This document shows, piece by piece, positions 11,118-20,585 of a stretch of 64,000 nt of DNA (positions are counted from its first letter, which is position 1; every line of letters starts with the position of its first letter). The stretch covers positions 1 to 64,000 of the forward strand of contig JAFZWH010000091.1 in the NCBI GenBank assembly GCA_017617415.1. Reading direction: 5' to 3'. This stretch comes from Victivallales bacterium (GTDB taxonomy: Bacteria > Verrucomicrobiota > Lentisphaeria > Oligosphaerales > Oligosphaeraceae). Position numbers and translations under genes: made by a program. A model generated the notes under the pieces. That model was not told where the DNA came from. It did no database searches and was given only the letters and a program-made list of their open reading frames with translations.

Positions 11118-11192
11118 CAGACGACAGACGACGGACGTCAGACGACGGACGTCGGACGTCGGACGTCAGACGACGGACGTCGGACGTCAGAC
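11118..11192 (+). repeat. 7-bp tandem repeat (GWCRGAC)n between der and maf
   Basis: About ten to eleven consecutive heptamers of the forms GACGGAC, GTCGGAC and GTCAGAC, strictly in period 7. The units contain many GACGTC palindromes. It does not encode a protein. Confidence 0.8.
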
Positions 11193-11202
11193 TTTAAGCA
11201 AC

Positions 11203-11233
11203 TTTAACCTTTAACCTTTAACCTTTAACCTTT
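11203..11233 (+). repeat. 7-bp tandem repeat (TTTAACC)4 that runs into the maf start codon
   Basis: Four exact TTTAACC units plus TTT. The TTG start codon of maf (11232-11234) is built from the last two T of the array and the following G. No Shine-Dalgarno sequence can fit in front of it. Confidence 0.8.
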
Positions 11234-11792
11234 GCTCGTCCTCGCCTCCAAGTCTCCGCGACGGCGGCGTTTTCTGGAAGACGCCGGAGTCGCATTTGTC
11301 TGTGACCCGGCGACTTCGCCGGAGACTCCTTGGGACGGCACCACTCCCCCGCAGAAGCATGTGCGCTCATTGGCAATTGCCAAAGCCACCGAAGTTGCCC
11401 AACGGCATCCCCATGACTTCGTGCTGGCTGCCGACACCATCGTGGTGAAAGACCAGATCATCTTCGGAAAACCCAAAGACCTGGCAGACGCCAAGACGAT
11501 GCTCCGAACTCTCTCCGGCTCCAGCAACCAAGTCCTCACCGGTGTCGCTTTTTGCCGTGACAACCAAATCCTACGCAACTGGGTTGCCACCTCCACCGTG
11601 CGTTTCCGGGTTCTCTCCGATGCGGATATCGATCAATACTGCAAGTTGGTCAATGTCCTGGACAAAGCGGGCGCCTACGGTATCCAGGAACACGGCGACC
11701 TCATCATCGAAGGCATCGACGGACTGTGGAGCAATGTCGTTGGTCTGCCCATTGAGGAAGTCCTCAATGAACTTCGCGAACAACCCATTTAA
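11232..11792 (+). CDS. maf: Maf family nucleoside triphosphate pyrophosphatase
   Basis: House-cleaning enzyme that hydrolyses non-canonical or modified NTPs to NMP and PPi, 186 residues. The N-terminal signature 'LVLASKSPRRRRFLEDAG' is the Maf P-loop-like motif. 'AADTIVV' carries the conserved Asp, and 'KAGAYGIQEHGDLIIEGIDG' is the family's C-terminal signature. An in-frame TAA in the repeat forces a start at the TTG at 11232, which places the signature at the expected N-terminus. Initiation must be SD-independent or weak because the upstream bases are a TTTAACC array. Maf, YhdE and YceF subtypes differ in substrate and cannot be separated here. Confidence 0.92.
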   Translation: MLVLASKSPRRRRFLEDAGVAFVCDPATSPETPWDGTTPPQKHVRSLAIAKATEVAQRHPHDFVLAADTIVVKDQIIFGKPKDLADAKTMLRTLSGSSNQVLTGVAFCRDNQILRNWVATSTVRFRVLSDADIDQYCKLVNVLDKAGAYGIQEHGDLIIEGIDGLWSNVVGLPIEEVLNELREQPI

Positions 11793-11844
11793 TAATATCA
11801 TATCATACTAATAATCAAATAATTAACATCAATTTAAATCACCG

Positions 11845-12861
11845 ATGACCGACCCTGCGAAATTCTTCAAACAGACCTCCGAGGCTCTTTGCCGTTCTTA
11901 CGAGGATGGCCTGGCCATCAGTTATTTCCGTGACCGCGACTTGCCGCAACGCGACCAGGTTCTGGGCATCCTTGACGAGATGCTCGAAGTGCTCTTCCCT
12001 GGCTACACCGGACGCTATCGCATCGATCGCCGTACGTTGGACACCTACGCAGCCGAGCGTCTGGAACACCTCCACGCCGCACTCACCGAGCAACTGGCGC
12101 CCGCGCTTTGCTACCGTCGGCATCTGGAGACCCTGGATACCGCCGAAAACGAAGCGCTTCCGCCTTCGCACCGTAGAAAGGACGGCTCTGCTCCCTGCGG
12201 CCGCACCGTAAACCTTGAGCAACTGCGCCAGGAGGCAGCCGAAGTTTCCGCTGAACTTCTCGGCACCCTCCCCGCCATCCGTGAAATGCTCAAACTCGAC
12301 TGCCAGGCCGCACTCGACGGCGACCCCGCAACTCGGTCGCTCGACGAGATTATCCTGGCCTATCCCGGTTTCAAGGCGGTCTCCATCTATCGGCTCGCGC
12401 ACGAACTTTATGTTCGTCGTATTCCATTGGTGCCCAGAATTATGAGCGAATACGCACATACGGTTACCGGCATCGACATCAACCCCGGCGCAACGATTGG
12501 GAAGAGCTTCTTCATCGACCACGGCACTGGCGTGGTCATCGGCGAGACTGCCATCCTCGGCGACAATGTCAAACTCTACCAAGGCGTCACCCTCGGCGCT
12601 CTCTCCTTTCCCAAGGACGGCTGTGGGCATCTCATCAAGGGCACCAAGCGCCACCCGAACTTGGAGGACAATGTGACCGTTTACGCTGGCGCCACCATTC
12701 TGGGCAACGTGACCATCGCCCACCACTCCACCATCGGCGGCAATGTCTGGCTGACCAGTTCTGTCACCGAACCCTACAGCCGTGTCCTCTTCACACCCTC
12801 CGACCTCTCCATCGTTGTCTCCAAGCACCCGGTCGCCGGTGCAGACGGAATCCGAAAATAA
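11845..12861 (+). CDS. cysE: serine O-acetyltransferase
   Basis: Transfers acetyl from acetyl-CoA to serine for cysteine synthesis. The 338 residues match the long-N-terminal SAT type rather than the ~270-residue enterobacterial form. The C-terminal half is a left-handed beta helix of hexapeptide repeats: 'GIDINPGATIGKSFFIDHGT', 'GVVIGETAILGDNVKLYQGV', 'NVTVYAGATILGNVTI'. The catalytic Asp-His pair is 'FIDHGTGVVIGE'. Residues ~100-140 ('TAENEALPPSHRRKDGSAPC') form a variable linker. No cysK adjoins it. A 52-base AT-rich spacer separates it from maf. Confidence 0.9.
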   Translation: MTDPAKFFKQTSEALCRSYEDGLAISYFRDRDLPQRDQVLGILDEMLEVLFPGYTGRYRIDRRTLDTYAAERLEHLHAALTEQLAPALCYRRHLETLDTAENEALPPSHRRKDGSAPCGRTVNLEQLRQEAAEVSAELLGTLPAIREMLKLDCQAALDGDPATRSLDEIILAYPGFKAVSIYRLAHELYVRRIPLVPRIMSEYAHTVTGIDINPGATIGKSFFIDHGTGVVIGETAILGDNVKLYQGVTLGALSFPKDGCGHLIKGTKRHPNLEDNVTVYAGATILGNVTIAHHSTIGGNVWLTSSVTEPYSRVLFTPSDLSIVVSKHPVAGADGIRK

Positions 12862-12943
12862 CCCAAGTTATTATTGACGGGAACCGTCCCCCGCATCTGT
12901 CCCTTTCAACCTTCCCTTTATTATACTTATTCAATTAAGGAAC

Positions 12944-15577
12944 ATGGTTCATCATCACGCTGAAGAGCCGCGTCACCCGCATGTCTGCGACCTCAAGACC
13001 GAATACCTCGTCAATCCCCTGGGAATGGATGAGCCTGTTCCGCGTTTCTCCTATCAGTTGGCCGGCGTCCTCGCACAGAGCGCTCGACAACTTCAGGTGA
13101 AGAACGACGCAGGAGATGTCGTGTGGGACTCCGGGTGGGTCAAGGATGGCTCCAGCCAGCAGATTGCGTATGCTGGCAAAGCCCTCAAGCCTTTCACCCG
13201 CTACCATTGGAAGGTGCGCGTGAAGGACGACTCTGGACAGGCCACCGCGTGGTCTTCCGAGGACGCCTGGTTTGAGACCGGTTTCTTGGACACGGCGTGG
13301 AAGCACAGCAAATGGATAACCTATTGGCAAGGTCCGCGCTACGATTTGGCGCCACAACTCTTTACATACAAATTCACGCTTCCCGCCAAAAAAATCGTCA
13401 AAGCACGCTACTACGGAACCGCATTGGGCGTCTATGAAACGCTCATCAACGACCGGAACATCACGGATTGGGTGTTTACCCCTGGCTGGACCAACTATTT
13501 CCACCGTGTTCAATATCAGTGCTTCGATGTGACAAGACGCCTCAAAAAAGGCGACAACGAGCTGCGCATTACCCTCGGCGGCGGATGGTTCCACGGACGC
13601 ATCGCACACCACTGGAACAACGGCGAGGTCCCCTACGGCAAAAACGAGATGCTTCGCTGCGAAATCCATGTGACTTTCGCAGATGGCACCACGCAGGTCA
13701 TCGGTTCCTCCCAGGCCTTCCAGACCAACAACCTGGGCGGTCCACTGCGCATGAGCGACATCTACGACGGCGAAATCTATGAGGCATGGCGCACGCCTGA
13801 ATGGCTCGAAAAGACTGGTCCGTGGTTCCCAGCCATTGAGACGGACACGAAGGTCCGTATCGTCTGGAACTCCGGCGCCCCAATCCGACGCCTGCAACTG
13901 CGTCAGCCAGAGAAAATCATCCACCGCGGCGGCTCCACCTGGATTGTGGACTTCGGGCAAAACTTGGCTGGACGCGAACGCCTTACTCTCCACAACACCG
14001 TAAAGGGGCAGGCGTTGGTCATCAAACACGGCGAGATGCTTGACAAAGATGGTTCCGTCTATGTCGCCAACCTCCGTAGCGCCAAGGCCTTGACGGTATA
14101 TACCGCCGATGACGCCCTGGTTGCGACCTACGAGCCGACCTTCACCTTCTTCGGCTTCCGCTATCTCGAAATCTCCGGCTGGAACGGAAGACTCACCAAG
14201 CAGGACGTCCAAGCCGTCGTCATCTCCAGCGACCTCCCGCGCACCGGACTCTTTGCCTGCAGCGACGAGATGCTCAACCGCCTCTACGAGAATGTCGGCT
14301 GGGGATTGCGCTCCAATTTCCTCGATGTACCCACGGACTGCCCGCAGCGCGACGAGCGGTTCGGCTGGACCGGCGACACCCAGGTCTTCTGTAACGCCGC
14401 CACCTATAATGTCTATGCACCAGCATTTTACGCCAAGTGGGTCGAGGACCTCAATCTCAGCCAACGGCCTGACGGTGCCTACCCATTCGTCGCCCCTGCT
14501 CCCAACCAAGCCTTCTCTCTGCCCGCCACCGGCTGGGGAGACGCGGCCATCATCGTGCCGTGGCGACTTTATGTCAAATATGGCGATATGCGCTTGCTGG
14601 AGAAGTTCTTCGACAATATGGATCGCTATCTCAAACTGGAGCTGAAAAACAGCAAAGGCACCTATGTGGTGGACAACGCACACTTCGGCGACTGGCTGCA
14701 TATCGACGCGCCAACCTCCAAGGCGCTTATCGGCACCGCCTACTTCGCCGGTTCCAGCCGACTCCTCGCCCGCATTGCAAAGGTGTTGGGAAAAAACAGT
14801 GCGGCACGGCGGCTGGACATGCAATACCGCAAGGCTCGCGAGGCATTCCAGCAAAATTTCCTGAACACAAAAGGATTAAAGGAGAAGACGCAGACCGCAT
14901 GCCTGCTGGCATTGCACTTCGACTTGCTCCCCGATAGTCTTGTCCAGCCTACCGTCAAACTGCTGGTCAAGGACATCACGGTCAATCGCAACCTGCACCT
15001 CTCCACGGGGTTCCTGGGCACCCCGCTGCTCCTGCCCGTCCTCACCCGCTTTGGACACCTCGACCTGGCCTACGACCTGCTCCTGCAGACCACCTACCCC
15101 GGCTGGCTCTACCCCATCACCCAGGGCGCCACCACGATGTGGGAACGCTGGAACTCCTACACGCACGAAACTGGCTTTGGCGACGTGAACATGAACTCCT
15201 TCAACCATTACGCCTACGGTGCGGTGGCGGAGTGGTTCTACGAGACCATCGCCGGAATCCAACCCATTGAGGATGATCCAGAGGCACTCGCATTCAAACA
15301 TTTCCGCCTTGCGCCACAGCCGGGGAAACGACTCGACAGCGCCAACGCAGTCTTCTTCTCGCCATACGGGATGATTTCCTCCAGCTGGATGCGGGATAGA
15401 CGCAAAAACACCCTTATCTGGAGCTTCACTGTTCCCGACAATACCACTGCCGAAATCACTCTTCCCGCGACGGAAGTCCTCTCGTTCTCCGGCAATTGCG
15501 AATTACAACACGATGACGCGGGACGGCTCGTCGCCCTCCCCGGCGAATACGAATTTGCCTTAAAACTTGAGCAATAA
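12944..15577 (+). CDS. alpha-L-rhamnosidase, GH78 type
   Basis: 877 residues with no signal peptide, so probably cytoplasmic and acting on imported rhamnose-containing oligosaccharides. The N-terminal Ig-like domain ('PLGMDEPVPRFSYQL', 'WDSGWV.DGSS') and the rhamnosidase beta domain ('ARYYGTALGVYETLIND') are standard for GH78. The (alpha/alpha)6 catalytic domain contains 'DVPTDCPQRDERFGWTGDTQ', the strongest family signature with the acidic catalytic residues, followed by 'TMWERWNSYTHETGFGDVNM' and 'SFNHYAYGAVAEW'. The C-terminal beta domain is present. The gene is followed by a CsgG-like gene and then the GH16 gene on the other strand. Confidence 0.92.
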   Translation: MVHHHAEEPRHPHVCDLKTEYLVNPLGMDEPVPRFSYQLAGVLAQSARQLQVKNDAGDVVWDSGWVKDGSSQQIAYAGKALKPFTRYHWKVRVKDDSGQATAWSSEDAWFETGFLDTAWKHSKWITYWQGPRYDLAPQLFTYKFTLPAKKIVKARYYGTALGVYETLINDRNITDWVFTPGWTNYFHRVQYQCFDVTRRLKKGDNELRITLGGGWFHGRIAHHWNNGEVPYGKNEMLRCEIHVTFADGTTQVIGSSQAFQTNNLGGPLRMSDIYDGEIYEAWRTPEWLEKTGPWFPAIETDTKVRIVWNSGAPIRRLQLRQPEKIIHRGGSTWIVDFGQNLAGRERLTLHNTVKGQALVIKHGEMLDKDGSVYVANLRSAKALTVYTADDALVATYEPTFTFFGFRYLEISGWNGRLTKQDVQAVVISSDLPRTGLFACSDEMLNRLYENVGWGLRSNFLDVPTDCPQRDERFGWTGDTQVFCNAATYNVYAPAFYAKWVEDLNLSQRPDGAYPFVAPAPNQAFSLPATGWGDAAIIVPWRLYVKYGDMRLLEKFFDNMDRYLKLELKNSKGTYVVDNAHFGDWLHIDAPTSKALIGTAYFAGSSRLLARIAKVLGKNSAARRLDMQYRKAREAFQQNFLNTKGLKEKTQTACLLALHFDLLPDSLVQPTVKLLVKDITVNRNLHLSTGFLGTPLLLPVLTRFGHLDLAYDLLLQTTYPGWLYPITQGATTMWERWNSYTHETGFGDVNMNSFNHYAYGAVAEWFYETIAGIQPIEDDPEALAFKHFRLAPQPGKRLDSANAVFFSPYGMISSSWMRDRRKNTLIWSFTVPDNTTAEITLPATEVLSFSGNCELQHDDAGRLVALPGEYEFALKLEQ

Positions 15578-15673
15578 TCTCTTTACATTGCCTTTTTTCT
15601 GGCAATTTGCTAAAAGAAGATTATGGTACATCTTGTTTTTTCATCCACCAACACTTAACCAAGGAGTCCCCTA

Positions 15674-16582
15674 ATGCTGAAACGCACTTTTGCACTGTTG
15701 TTGGTTCTGGCGGGCGTTGTCGCCTTTGGCCAGAATGCCCTCCGTTATTCCATCACTGTCACCAAATTCAAGAATGAGGCCAACTGGAGCGGTCGATGGG
15801 ACCTGGGCGACGCGTGGGGAACCATCCTGACGGATGCGCTGATGCAGACCAAGCGCTTCATCGTGTTGGGCGAGAGTGATATGCGCAATGCCGCCCTGGA
15901 TGAACAGGACATGGCGCAGAGCGGCCGCGTTGCGCAAGGCAAGATGACGCCCCAGGTTGGCAAGATGACTCCCGCGCAGCTGTTGGTCAAGGGCTCCATC
16001 ACCCATGTTCAGGAGACCGCAGGCGGCGGTGGCGGAATCGGCTTCAAGGGAATCCGTCTCGGAGGCGACAAAGGCAGCGCCGAAATCAACATCACCATCT
16101 ATGTGGTGGACTCGCAGACCGGACAGGTGAAGGCATCCAAGAGCGTCGTGGGCAAATCCGGATCGAAAGGCATTTCCATCGGTTACTCTGGCAATGCGCT
16201 CGGCGGGCTGACCGGCGACCTCGGCGGCTTTGAGAAGGACAACATGGGTCTCGCCACTGCCGACGCGGTTAACCAGGCAGTCGAGTTCCTCATCGCACAA
16301 CTCGACTCCCTCCCCTGGCAGGGAACTGTTGTCGTGGCAAAAGAGGATAAAGTCACCATCAACCGCGGAACCCGCGACGGCGTGGCCGTCGGAATGAAAT
16401 TCGACGTCGGAACCAGCGAGATTCTCACCGATCCAGACACCGGCGAGGTGCTGGACGAGGAGCTGACCTCCGTCGGAACCATCGAGGTCACCTCCGTCAA
16501 GGAGAAGGTCGCCACCTGCAAGGTCATCTCCGGCAGTGGCTTCGCCAAAGGCATGTCCGTTCAGCCGCACCAGGCGGAATAA
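15674..16582 (+). CDS. CsgG-family secreted/lipid-free outer-membrane assembly-like protein
   Basis: 302 residues with an N-terminal signal sequence ending about 'VVAFGQNALR'. It lacks the lipobox Cys typical of CsgG. The core matches the CsgG/LpoB-like fold: 'YSITVTKFKNEANW', 'GTILTDALMQTKRFIVLGES', 'MTPAQLLVKGSITHVQE' and a Gly-rich hairpin region 'GGGGGIGFKG'. Residues ~215-300 form a separate beta domain ('WQGTVVVAKEDKVTINRGTR', 'GTIEVTSVKEKVATCKV') like the FlgT C-terminal domain. A clear AAGGAG lies eight bases upstream of the ATG. The role is probably at the periplasmic side of the envelope; curli export is not implied because no csgA/E/F genes are present. Confidence 0.75.
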   Translation: MLKRTFALLLVLAGVVAFGQNALRYSITVTKFKNEANWSGRWDLGDAWGTILTDALMQTKRFIVLGESDMRNAALDEQDMAQSGRVAQGKMTPQVGKMTPAQLLVKGSITHVQETAGGGGGIGFKGIRLGGDKGSAEINITIYVVDSQTGQVKASKSVVGKSGSKGISIGYSGNALGGLTGDLGGFEKDNMGLATADAVNQAVEFLIAQLDSLPWQGTVVVAKEDKVTINRGTRDGVAVGMKFDVGTSEILTDPDTGEVLDEELTSVGTIEVTSVKEKVATCKVISGSGFAKGMSVQPHQAE

Positions 16583-16608
16583 CATGTAATATGTAATGCG
16601 TAATTGGG

Positions 16609-16638
16609 CGCCGCGCTTTCCAGAGCGCGGCGTTTTTT
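16609..16638 (+). terminator. Rho-independent terminator after the CsgG-like gene
   Basis: 9-bp perfect stem (CGCCGCGCT/AGCGCGGCG), a 6-base loop and then six T. It sits between convergent genes and may also serve the minus-strand GH16 gene that ends at 16704. Confidence 0.85.
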
Positions 16639-16703
16639 ATGTCCAGAGGGACCCAATAGCCCCAAGAAATATATTGATTTTCGTCACCAGCGGCGAACGA
16701 GTT

Positions 16704-19460
16704 TTATGGTATGCGTTCAAAGTCGATATAGTTTACATTCGGCTTGGCGAGGAAGAGCATCTTGAGGACATGGCACCCCGCCGGCAGATGCACTGTCGCG
16801 GTGGCGGTCTTGTTGATTTCATGGCTACGGGTCTTGTCATTGACGATGGTGAATGACGCCACCTCCTGCTGGTCATCCAGGTAGAGCTTCACAGTCCCTT
16901 TGAAGGCGAAGGGATAGCCGTAGTGCAAAGTGGCATGGTAGTCACCTTCCTCTGCGACCTCCACGGTGTAGTTAATCCATTCGCCGCCCATCACGAAACC
17001 AATAGTATCGGTGCCAAGATCCACGTCCTCCTGGCGTGTGCTGACATTGGGGCGTCCGGCAAAGGAGTTCCCAGGCGTGGTATCCAAGTAGGCAATGCCC
17101 TGCCCGCCTTCGTCGTAATCTGCCAGACGGAGTCGTCCAGGGATGACCTGTGGTGTCCCCTGGAAGGGTGTGGATACGGCATCCGATCGAAGGATACAAC
17201 CGAGCATCCATACCGGCGTGTGGGCGACCTTGCCAGCCTCGTCCTGCACGAAGATGCTATAGCAGTGGAAATTCTGGTCGAATTTCGGCACGACGCCCTG
17301 TCTTCCGGGGCGATTGTAGTCGGTGGTGTCATAGAACTCTTGGTTGAGGATGACATTGAAGTCAAAGGGCGGTTCCGCCTTATGGGCGACAAGATAGCCG
17401 CTGTCAAAGAGATACGCATGACGGATAGGGCTTCCGGTCAAGCCATTCGGCATGGCTTCCGCAGAGAACTGGAGCGTGTCGCCGTAGTGGGCAATCGGGA
17501 TCTGCGGCGTTTGGGTCCACTGCACCTGCGGAATGTCCTCCTGCGGGAAGGCATAGACGCGCACATAGTCGCAGAAGAAACTCTCCGGATAGACTCCGCG
17601 TTTCGGGTCGCCCGCGCTCTTCTTGGGTTCGCCAGTGATCATCGGGTGGATGGGCGCCAGCCCGCAGGCGTGGCGGAAGGCGTCAAAGACCACATTCTTG
17701 TAGGGGCTATGGTTCGCGGTGCTTTGGATGAGTTTTCCGTCCATATAATAGGAAATCTCGAATGGCGTCCATTTGCAGCCGATGACATGGAATGGCTCAA
17801 GCGACCCCAGTTTCGGACCATTGTAATTCCAGCTCTTGAGCGACTGTCCGGAATAAACATGGAGGTTGTGGTCCAGGATGTTCCGCGCCGGCACGCCGGG
17901 CGTCAGCTCGGTCAGGAAGTAGTCCTCGTAGATGTCAATCTCAAAGCCATCGTAGAAAGGGTTGTCGTTGGTGGCGCCGTAGAGCCAGAAGGCGGACCAC
18001 CAGCCGGGCTGCTGACGGAACTTGAAGCGTCCTTCGAAGTAGCCGTATTGGAAATTCTCACGCCCCATGAGGGCACCGGTGTGGATGGCGGTGTGTTCGG
18101 CGTTCCAGTCGGCGACAATTTCCAGAAGGCCATCGTGGACCGAGATATATTCGGGATGGCTGTGCCAGCTATGGTCCCACTTCGTCTCGTCCAGCGCATC
18201 GCCGTCAAATTCGTCGGCCCAGACGAGCGGCCAGCCGGCTGCCACGGGGTCGAAAGTTGGCTCGGGATGGATGATAAAGGACGGCGTGGTATCCTTGTCG
18301 GCTGGAACCGCCTCGCCAATCAGGAAGTTGTCCACCACAATCTCGGCAGGTGCACCTGCTGCCACGAAGCAGACACGGGAAGTGACCTGGCGGTGACGAC
18401 GGAACTGGCTATGGCCGGAGACGGCGACAAGCGTCCCGTCCACGAGGCTTTTGGCCTGGAAGGTGAACGCGCCGGATGGCGTCACGCCAAAGAGGAAGTC
18501 CGCCGGCAGGGAACGCCGTGTCATTAGTGTCTCGACTAGCGTATGTCCGCCTTCCGCCACGCTCAGGCGAAGTCGTTCCTCTCCCGCAATCTGCTGGACA
18601 CGTGCCTGCAGGAGCGCCTTGCCGTCAGCGAGTTCAAAGATGATCTGACTACTGGCAGGAGATGCCTCCTCGCGCCCGAAATTCTGGATGCGCAGGCTTG
18701 CCGCGCGGTAGGCGTCCGCCTCGTTAGACACAGGATACGGCTGGTTCTCCTGAGGTTGGATCCAGCAAGTGCTGTCGGTGTGATAAACCGCCTGCCCCGT
18801 GAGAACCAGCAACCCCTGCGTAGGATAGTCGCGGATGAGTTCTGGGTCGCCGGTGACCTTCAGGTTTGCATTGTCGAAGTCCTCCAGGAAATCCATCGAT
18901 GCGACCTTGAGCGTCACCGGTGTCGGCATCAAAACCGCATCGAAGTTAGCGACCTCCAGTTCGCCGCCCTGGCTGATTTGCACGCTGATGTCAAAGGATC
19001 CCGTCTCGCCCGCACGACCATCTTTGATGGGAATTTCGAATTGTCGCCACTGCCAGTCATTCGACACCTCGAAATTCACTTTCTCCTCCGACTCGAAATT
19101 CCACTCATTCGTCGTTGTCTTGAAGAAGAGCTTGATTTGGCACTTGCCACTGCCGCGTGAATAGAAACTGAAACGTAGCGTCTGCCCGCGCCTCGCCGGA
19201 TTGAAATTGGAGTTAAAGGCCGCCCCGCGCTCCGCCGGCACATCGAACATCCGAAACGAATTTGACACCCCGTCTGGTGAACCGCCAAACCGCGTCTCGA
19301 ATTTGCATGCGGGCTGGTAGCCGCTCCAGGAGTTCCGCATCCACTTCGCCGGAATGCCCTCCTTGTCCGGTTGCAGGAATTGTCCGTTGATGTCAATCGG
19401 CTGCGCGAAAGCGCACAATAGAGCCATCCACAAGAAAAGGCAAATGACAATGTTCTTCAT
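16704..19460 (-). CDS. secreted GH16-family beta-glucanase-like enzyme with CBM6-type module
   Basis: 918 residues, signal peptide 'IVICLFLWMALLCAFAQ'. Residues ~25-400 are beta-sandwich modules without clear assignment ('FSFYSRGSGKCQIKLFFKTT' is like CBM4/9 carbohydrate-binding folds). The GH16 catalytic domain is at about 415-640: 'WADEFDGDALDETKW', 'GRFKFRQQPGWWSAFWLYG', and the nucleophile/acid motif 'FEIDIYED' near 505-512, which matches E-x-D-x-x-E. 'FHVIGCKWTPFEISYYMDG' is also typical. The C-terminal ~140 residues ('YLDTTPGN', 'GFVMGGEWINYTVEV', 'GCHVLKMLF') are CBM6-like. Likely substrates are beta-1,3/1,4-glucans or galactans. The upstream epimerase gene on the same strand ends 41 bases away. 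Confidence 0.85.
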   Translation of the reverse strand: MKNIVICLFLWMALLCAFAQPIDINGQFLQPDKEGIPAKWMRNSWSGYQPACKFETRFGGSPDGVSNSFRMFDVPAERGAAFNSNFNPARRGQTLRFSFYSRGSGKCQIKLFFKTTTNEWNFESEEKVNFEVSNDWQWRQFEIPIKDGRAGETGSFDISVQISQGGELEVANFDAVLMPTPVTLKVASMDFLEDFDNANLKVTGDPELIRDYPTQGLLVLTGQAVYHTDSTCWIQPQENQPYPVSNEADAYRAASLRIQNFGREEASPASSQIIFELADGKALLQARVQQIAGEERLRLSVAEGGHTLVETLMTRRSLPADFLFGVTPSGAFTFQAKSLVDGTLVAVSGHSQFRRHRQVTSRVCFVAAGAPAEIVVDNFLIGEAVPADKDTTPSFIIHPEPTFDPVAAGWPLVWADEFDGDALDETKWDHSWHSHPEYISVHDGLLEIVADWNAEHTAIHTGALMGRENFQYGYFEGRFKFRQQPGWWSAFWLYGATNDNPFYDGFEIDIYEDYFLTELTPGVPARNILDHNLHVYSGQSLKSWNYNGPKLGSLEPFHVIGCKWTPFEISYYMDGKLIQSTANHSPYKNVVFDAFRHACGLAPIHPMITGEPKKSAGDPKRGVYPESFFCDYVRVYAFPQEDIPQVQWTQTPQIPIAHYGDTLQFSAEAMPNGLTGSPIRHAYLFDSGYLVAHKAEPPFDFNVILNQEFYDTTDYNRPGRQGVVPKFDQNFHCYSIFVQDEAGKVAHTPVWMLGCILRSDAVSTPFQGTPQVIPGRLRLADYDEGGQGIAYLDTTPGNSFAGRPNVSTRQEDVDLGTDTIGFVMGGEWINYTVEVAEEGDYHATLHYGYPFAFKGTVKLYLDDQQEVASFTIVNDKTRSHEINKTATATVHLPAGCHVLKMLFLAKPNVNYIDFERIP

Positions 19461-19501
19461 AAATAACTGTAAATGAACTAACTATGTAGTTACAGCGGGT
19501 T

Positions 19502-20476
19502 TTACAGATTCTCGCGGTACCAGGCGATCGCCTCGTTGAGACCGCGCGCGAAGTCGTACGAGGGCTCATAACCGAGGAGCCTCCGCGCCTTGGAGATGTC
19601 GGCGTTGGAGTGCTTGATGTCGCCTTTGCGGTCGGGGCCGAAGTGCGGCTCGATGTCCACGCCAAGTGCCTTGGTGAGCGTGTGGTAGATGTCAATGAGG
19701 TACTCGCGTCCGCCGTATGCGATATTGAACGCCTCGCCGGAGGCCGCTTCGGGCGCGACACACGCCTTGAGGTTCGCCTCGATGACATTCTCGACATAGG
19801 TGAAGTCACGGCTCTGCTTGCCGTCGCCGTTGATGGTCGGTTGTTCTCCCGCCAACAACTGCTTGATGAACTTCGGAATCACCGCCGCGTAGGCGCCGCA
19901 GGGGTCCTGGCGGCGACCGAAGACGTTGAAGTAGCGCATCCCGATGGTCGCCAAGCCATAGTGGCGCGTATACTGCTTCGCCCACTCCTCGTCGCAACGC
20001 TTGGTCAGCGCATACGGCGACAGGAGGTTCCCTTCGCGTCCTTCGGTCTTGGGAAGATTCGGCTCGTCGCCATACACCGATGAACTGGAGGCATACACGA
20101 ACTTCTTCACACCACTCTGACGGGCCGCCTCCAGCATGTTCAGCGTGCCATCGATGTTGTTCTTGCAGTAGAACAACGGCATCTCCAGCGACCGTGGAAC
20201 GCTGCCCCAGGCCGCCTGGTTCAGGACATAGTCCACTCCTTCGCAGGCCTTCCGGCATGTATCGTAATCCTTGATGTCGCCCTTGACAAACTCGTAGCCC
20301 GGCTGCCCGAGAAAGAGATCCACGTTCGCCTGCTTACCCGTGGAAAGATCATCCAGACAACGCACGCGGCACCCCTTCTTGAGGATGGCTTCGCAGAGGT
20401 TCGAGCCGATGAATCCAGCACCGCCGGTGACCAAAAAGAGCGTGTCGGCAGGAAATTGAAGTTCTGAGTATCCCAT
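19502..20476 (-). CDS. NAD-dependent nucleotide-sugar epimerase (UDP-glucose/UDP-GlcNAc 4-epimerase type)
   Basis: Extended SDR of 324 residues. 'TGGAGFIGSNLCEAI' near residue 17 binds NAD, 'YASSSSVYGD' contains the catalytic Ser, and 'SPYALTKRCDEEW' holds the Tyr-x3-Lys pair. 'GMRYFNVFGRRQDPCGAYAAVIPKFI' and 'RDFTYVENVI' are the substrate-binding signatures shared with WbpP/VipB/Gne enzymes. It probably interconverts UDP-GlcNAc/GalNAc (or the uronic acids) for surface polysaccharide. No glycosyltransferases adjoin it. Confidence 0.85.
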   Translation of the reverse strand: MGYSELQFPADTLFLVTGGAGFIGSNLCEAILKKGCRVRCLDDLSTGKQANVDLFLGQPGYEFVKGDIKDYDTCRKACEGVDYVLNQAAWGSVPRSLEMPLFYCKNNIDGTLNMLEAARQSGVKKFVYASSSSVYGDEPNLPKTEGREGNLLSPYALTKRCDEEWAKQYTRHYGLATIGMRYFNVFGRRQDPCGAYAAVIPKFIKQLLAGEQPTINGDGKQSRDFTYVENVIEANLKACVAPEAASGEAFNIAYGGREYLIDIYHTLTKALGVDIEPHFGPDRKGDIKHSNADISKARRLLGYEPSYDFARGLNEAIAWYRENL

Positions 20477-20585
20477 AATAACAGAATGAATGAAAATGCA
20501 AGAAAAAAGTACTATTCAATAACATAATGCCACAACGACAGATTTCGGTATTATTTAAGGTAATCAGGTTTAATTTGATGGATGG

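Noticed and set aside
12935-14854. 639-codon minus-strand frame
   Set aside because: Antisense shadow of the GH78 rhamnosidase; no family features.
16923-18527. 534-codon plus-strand frame
   Set aside because: Antisense shadow of the GH16 gene.
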